Shown here in pieces: positions 62,870-64,000 of a stretch of DNA of 64,000 bases. The translations under genes and the position numbers were made by a program. Under the pieces are notes generated by a model. The model made no database searches. It was given only the letters and a program-made list of their open reading frames with translations, and was not told where the DNA came from. Source of the DNA: Adhaeribacter soli. GTDB lineage: Bacteria > Bacteroidota > Bacteroidia > Cytophagales > Hymenobacteraceae. The stretch is taken from contig NZ_VTWT01000001.1 of NCBI RefSeq assembly GCF_008727925.1, positions 124,001-188,000 on the forward strand, read 5' to 3'. How positions within the stretch are numbered: the first letter of the stretch is position 1; every line of letters begins with the position of its first letter.

Positions 62870-64000
62870 TTATTCCGCCTTAATACTGATTTTAGTGCCT
62901 GCCACCCAATACTTGTGTTCGTTGGTGTAGTAGAGGTAGGCTGCGCTGGCAGGGCTTTCAAAAGTGCCGGGGAATTCTGCTTTCAGGTCCAGGTTTACTT
63001 CCACTTCTTCGGATGGGGCCATGTCGCGGAAGTAGCAAACCAGGCGGTTACCGGTAATTTCATAATAGTCGATCACTTTCCTTTCCTGAAGCTCTTTCAA
63101 CTGCCACGGCTGCACGGACATGCCCGCCGGAATTCCTATCAAAGCCAAAGTCATGGGTAAGCCTTCGGCCTTTTCATTTTTAAGTTTCACCTGGTACCGG
63201 ACTGTGCTGCCCACCACAGCTTCTGCAGCGCGCAGGTCCGTTTCCAGTCTAACTTTACAATCCGGGGAACTGGGCGGCAGGTTGGAATAATAATTCAGGG
63301 CCATGGAATAGGGAAGCGGGTTGCTGGTTTTCTGGTACTGAACTTTTACGCGGTAATTGCCTGGCTTTTCAAAATGTTTTTCAAGCTGGTTTATCTGGAT
63401 TTCGCCGGTTTGGTTTGCCAAGTAGCTTTTTTCGCCGGCCTTTTTGCTTTCCACATAAAGCTGCACGGTGCCGTCTTCGCTGGTGCGTTTGCTGAAGCGG
63501 GCGTAAGCGGTTAAGGCTTTCAGCGTTAAAAGGGTAGCCTGCGTGGATCCAAAACTGCCATAACCGTTGCGGGATTGTAAGAGAAATTTTACGCCTTTCT
63601 GAAGTTGCTGCATCGGTTTCTGGTCGGCTTTCAGGATTGCCAGCACGGCCAGCGCGGTAGTTTCCAGCTGTAAGGCTTGCCCGGTGGAATACGTAACGGA
63701 GTGTCTGGTGCCGGTCCAGCTGCCATTATCTGCCTGCAGTTTCAGGAGCTTCGTTAAACAGGTCTGGCCGCGATCCTTATCGCCGGAGGCAAAAAGGGCA
63801 TTGGTGGTTAAGGCAAGCTGGTAAGGATCGCTGGAGTTTTCGCTTGCAAGAAAAACCTGGTCCATTTCTTTTTTCAGCTCTTTGTTGCCCGCTTCCGCCA
63901 AGGAATAGACAATATAAGCATTGGTAATAGCAGCATCCGCCCGGCCGTAACCAAACCCTCTGGCCGAAAGATTGAAGCCCCCGTTGCCATCCCGGCGGTT
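62870..64000 (-). CDS. Alpha-2-macroglobulin family protein, C-terminal part
   Basis: The frame is open from the stop at 62870 to the window edge; its N-terminus lies outside, so the visible 376 residues are only the C-terminal end of a protein likely near 1,800 residues. The visible part starts with helical-repeat sequence of the thioester-domain toroid (FGYGRADAAITNAYIVYSLAEAG, LKADQKPMQQ, GYGSFGSTQATLLTLKAL), followed by beta domains (YRVKVQYQKT, RYQVKLKNEKAEG) that close the protein. The thioester CxEQ motif, if any, would be upstream of the window. It would be a periplasmic or surface protease-trap. Confidence 0.85.
   Translation of the reverse strand, partial: NRRDGNGGFNLSARGFGYGRADAAITNAYIVYSLAEAGNKELKKEMDQVFLASENSSDPYQLALTTNALFASGDKDRGQTCLTKLLKLQADNGSWTGTRHSVTYSTGQALQLETTALAVLAILKADQKPMQQLQKGVKFLLQSRNGYGSFGSTQATLLTLKALTAYARFSKRTSEDGTVQLYVESKKAGEKSYLANQTGEIQINQLEKHFEKPGNYRVKVQYQKTSNPLPYSMALNYYSNLPPSSPDCKVRLETDLRAAEAVVGSTVRYQVKLKNEKAEGLPMTLALIGIPAGMSVQPWQLKELQERKVIDYYEITGNRLVCYFRDMAPSEEVEVNLDLKAEFPGTFESPASAAYLYYTNEHKYWVAGTKISIKAE

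Noticed and set aside
1-64000. CRISPR array, prophage or complete insertion sequence
   Set aside because: No regularly spaced direct repeats, no phage structural genes and only one decayed transposase were seen; repeats here are palindromic and irregularly spaced.

Overview
The window is a contiguous chromosomal stretch of a Bacteroidota (Cytophagales) bacterium, most like the Hymenobacteraceae (Adhaeribacter, Pontibacter, Rufibacter group). The basis is family content (DUF4290 next to murA, DUF3943, DUF3109, GyrI-like and DUF4142 proteins, a carboxypeptidase-regulatory-type TonB receptor, a T9SS-sorted giant protein, a PorV/PorQ-like barrel), promoter motifs close to TAnnTTTG, absence of strong Shine-Dalgarno sequences, and the order DUF177-rpmF-plsX-fabH-efp-accB-accC. 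The genus is inference. No phage, plasmid backbone or CRISPR array is visible.

Layout. 0-15 kb: mostly single genes (methylglyoxal synthase, DUF3943 outer-membrane protein, a HipA-like kinase/DUF3037 pair, an esterase, a GyrI-like protein, a zinc alcohol dehydrogenase with a small membrane partner, a DUF4142 lipoprotein, a five-PAS histidine kinase with a receiver protein), separated by unusually repeat-rich gaps. 15.0-15.8 kb: a decayed IS4-type transposase. 16-22 kb: DUF4290-murA, an endonuclease III relative, an AT-rich orphan membrane gene and a UvrD/PcrA helicase. 22-32 kb: a DUF3109 protein, then a minus-strand lipid-synthesis and ribosome cluster (DUF177, rpmF, plsX, fabH, efp, accB, accC) preceded by pdxA and an M17 aminopeptidase. 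32-34 kb: rsmA and a 2-hydroxyacid dehydrogenase. 34-43.6 kb: a TonB receptor, a 1442-residue T9SS-type secreted protein and a PorV/PorQ-like barrel in one plus-strand run. 43.7-45 kb: greA, a HIT protein and, convergent, ruvC. 45-50 kb: five overlapping genes (membrane flippase-like protein, glycosyltransferase, small winged-helix-like protein, OppC-type permease, SpoIIE phosphatase). 49.9-57 kb: a polysaccharide locus (O-antigen ligase and Wzz on minus; flippase, GT4, deacetylase, GT2 on plus). 57-59 kb: TatD nuclease, asparaginase, tRNA-Ser(GGA). 59.6-62.3 kb: a 7TM protein, HisKA_3 kinase and NarL regulator operon plus an unknown gene. The window ends inside an alpha-2-macroglobulin gene.

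The points most worth a second look are: a family of palindrome-armed, non-coding elements of about 270 bp (arms beginning TTGTCTGAAC) that fill intergenic gaps, alongside at least four other palindromic repeat families; MurA carrying Asp in place of the fosfomycin-target Cys; the receptor/T9SS cargo/PorV-like triad; the HipA-like kinase/DUF3037 pair; and a flippase whose first membrane helix lies upstream of any normal start codon. All functional calls rest on reading motifs by eye; no database search was run.
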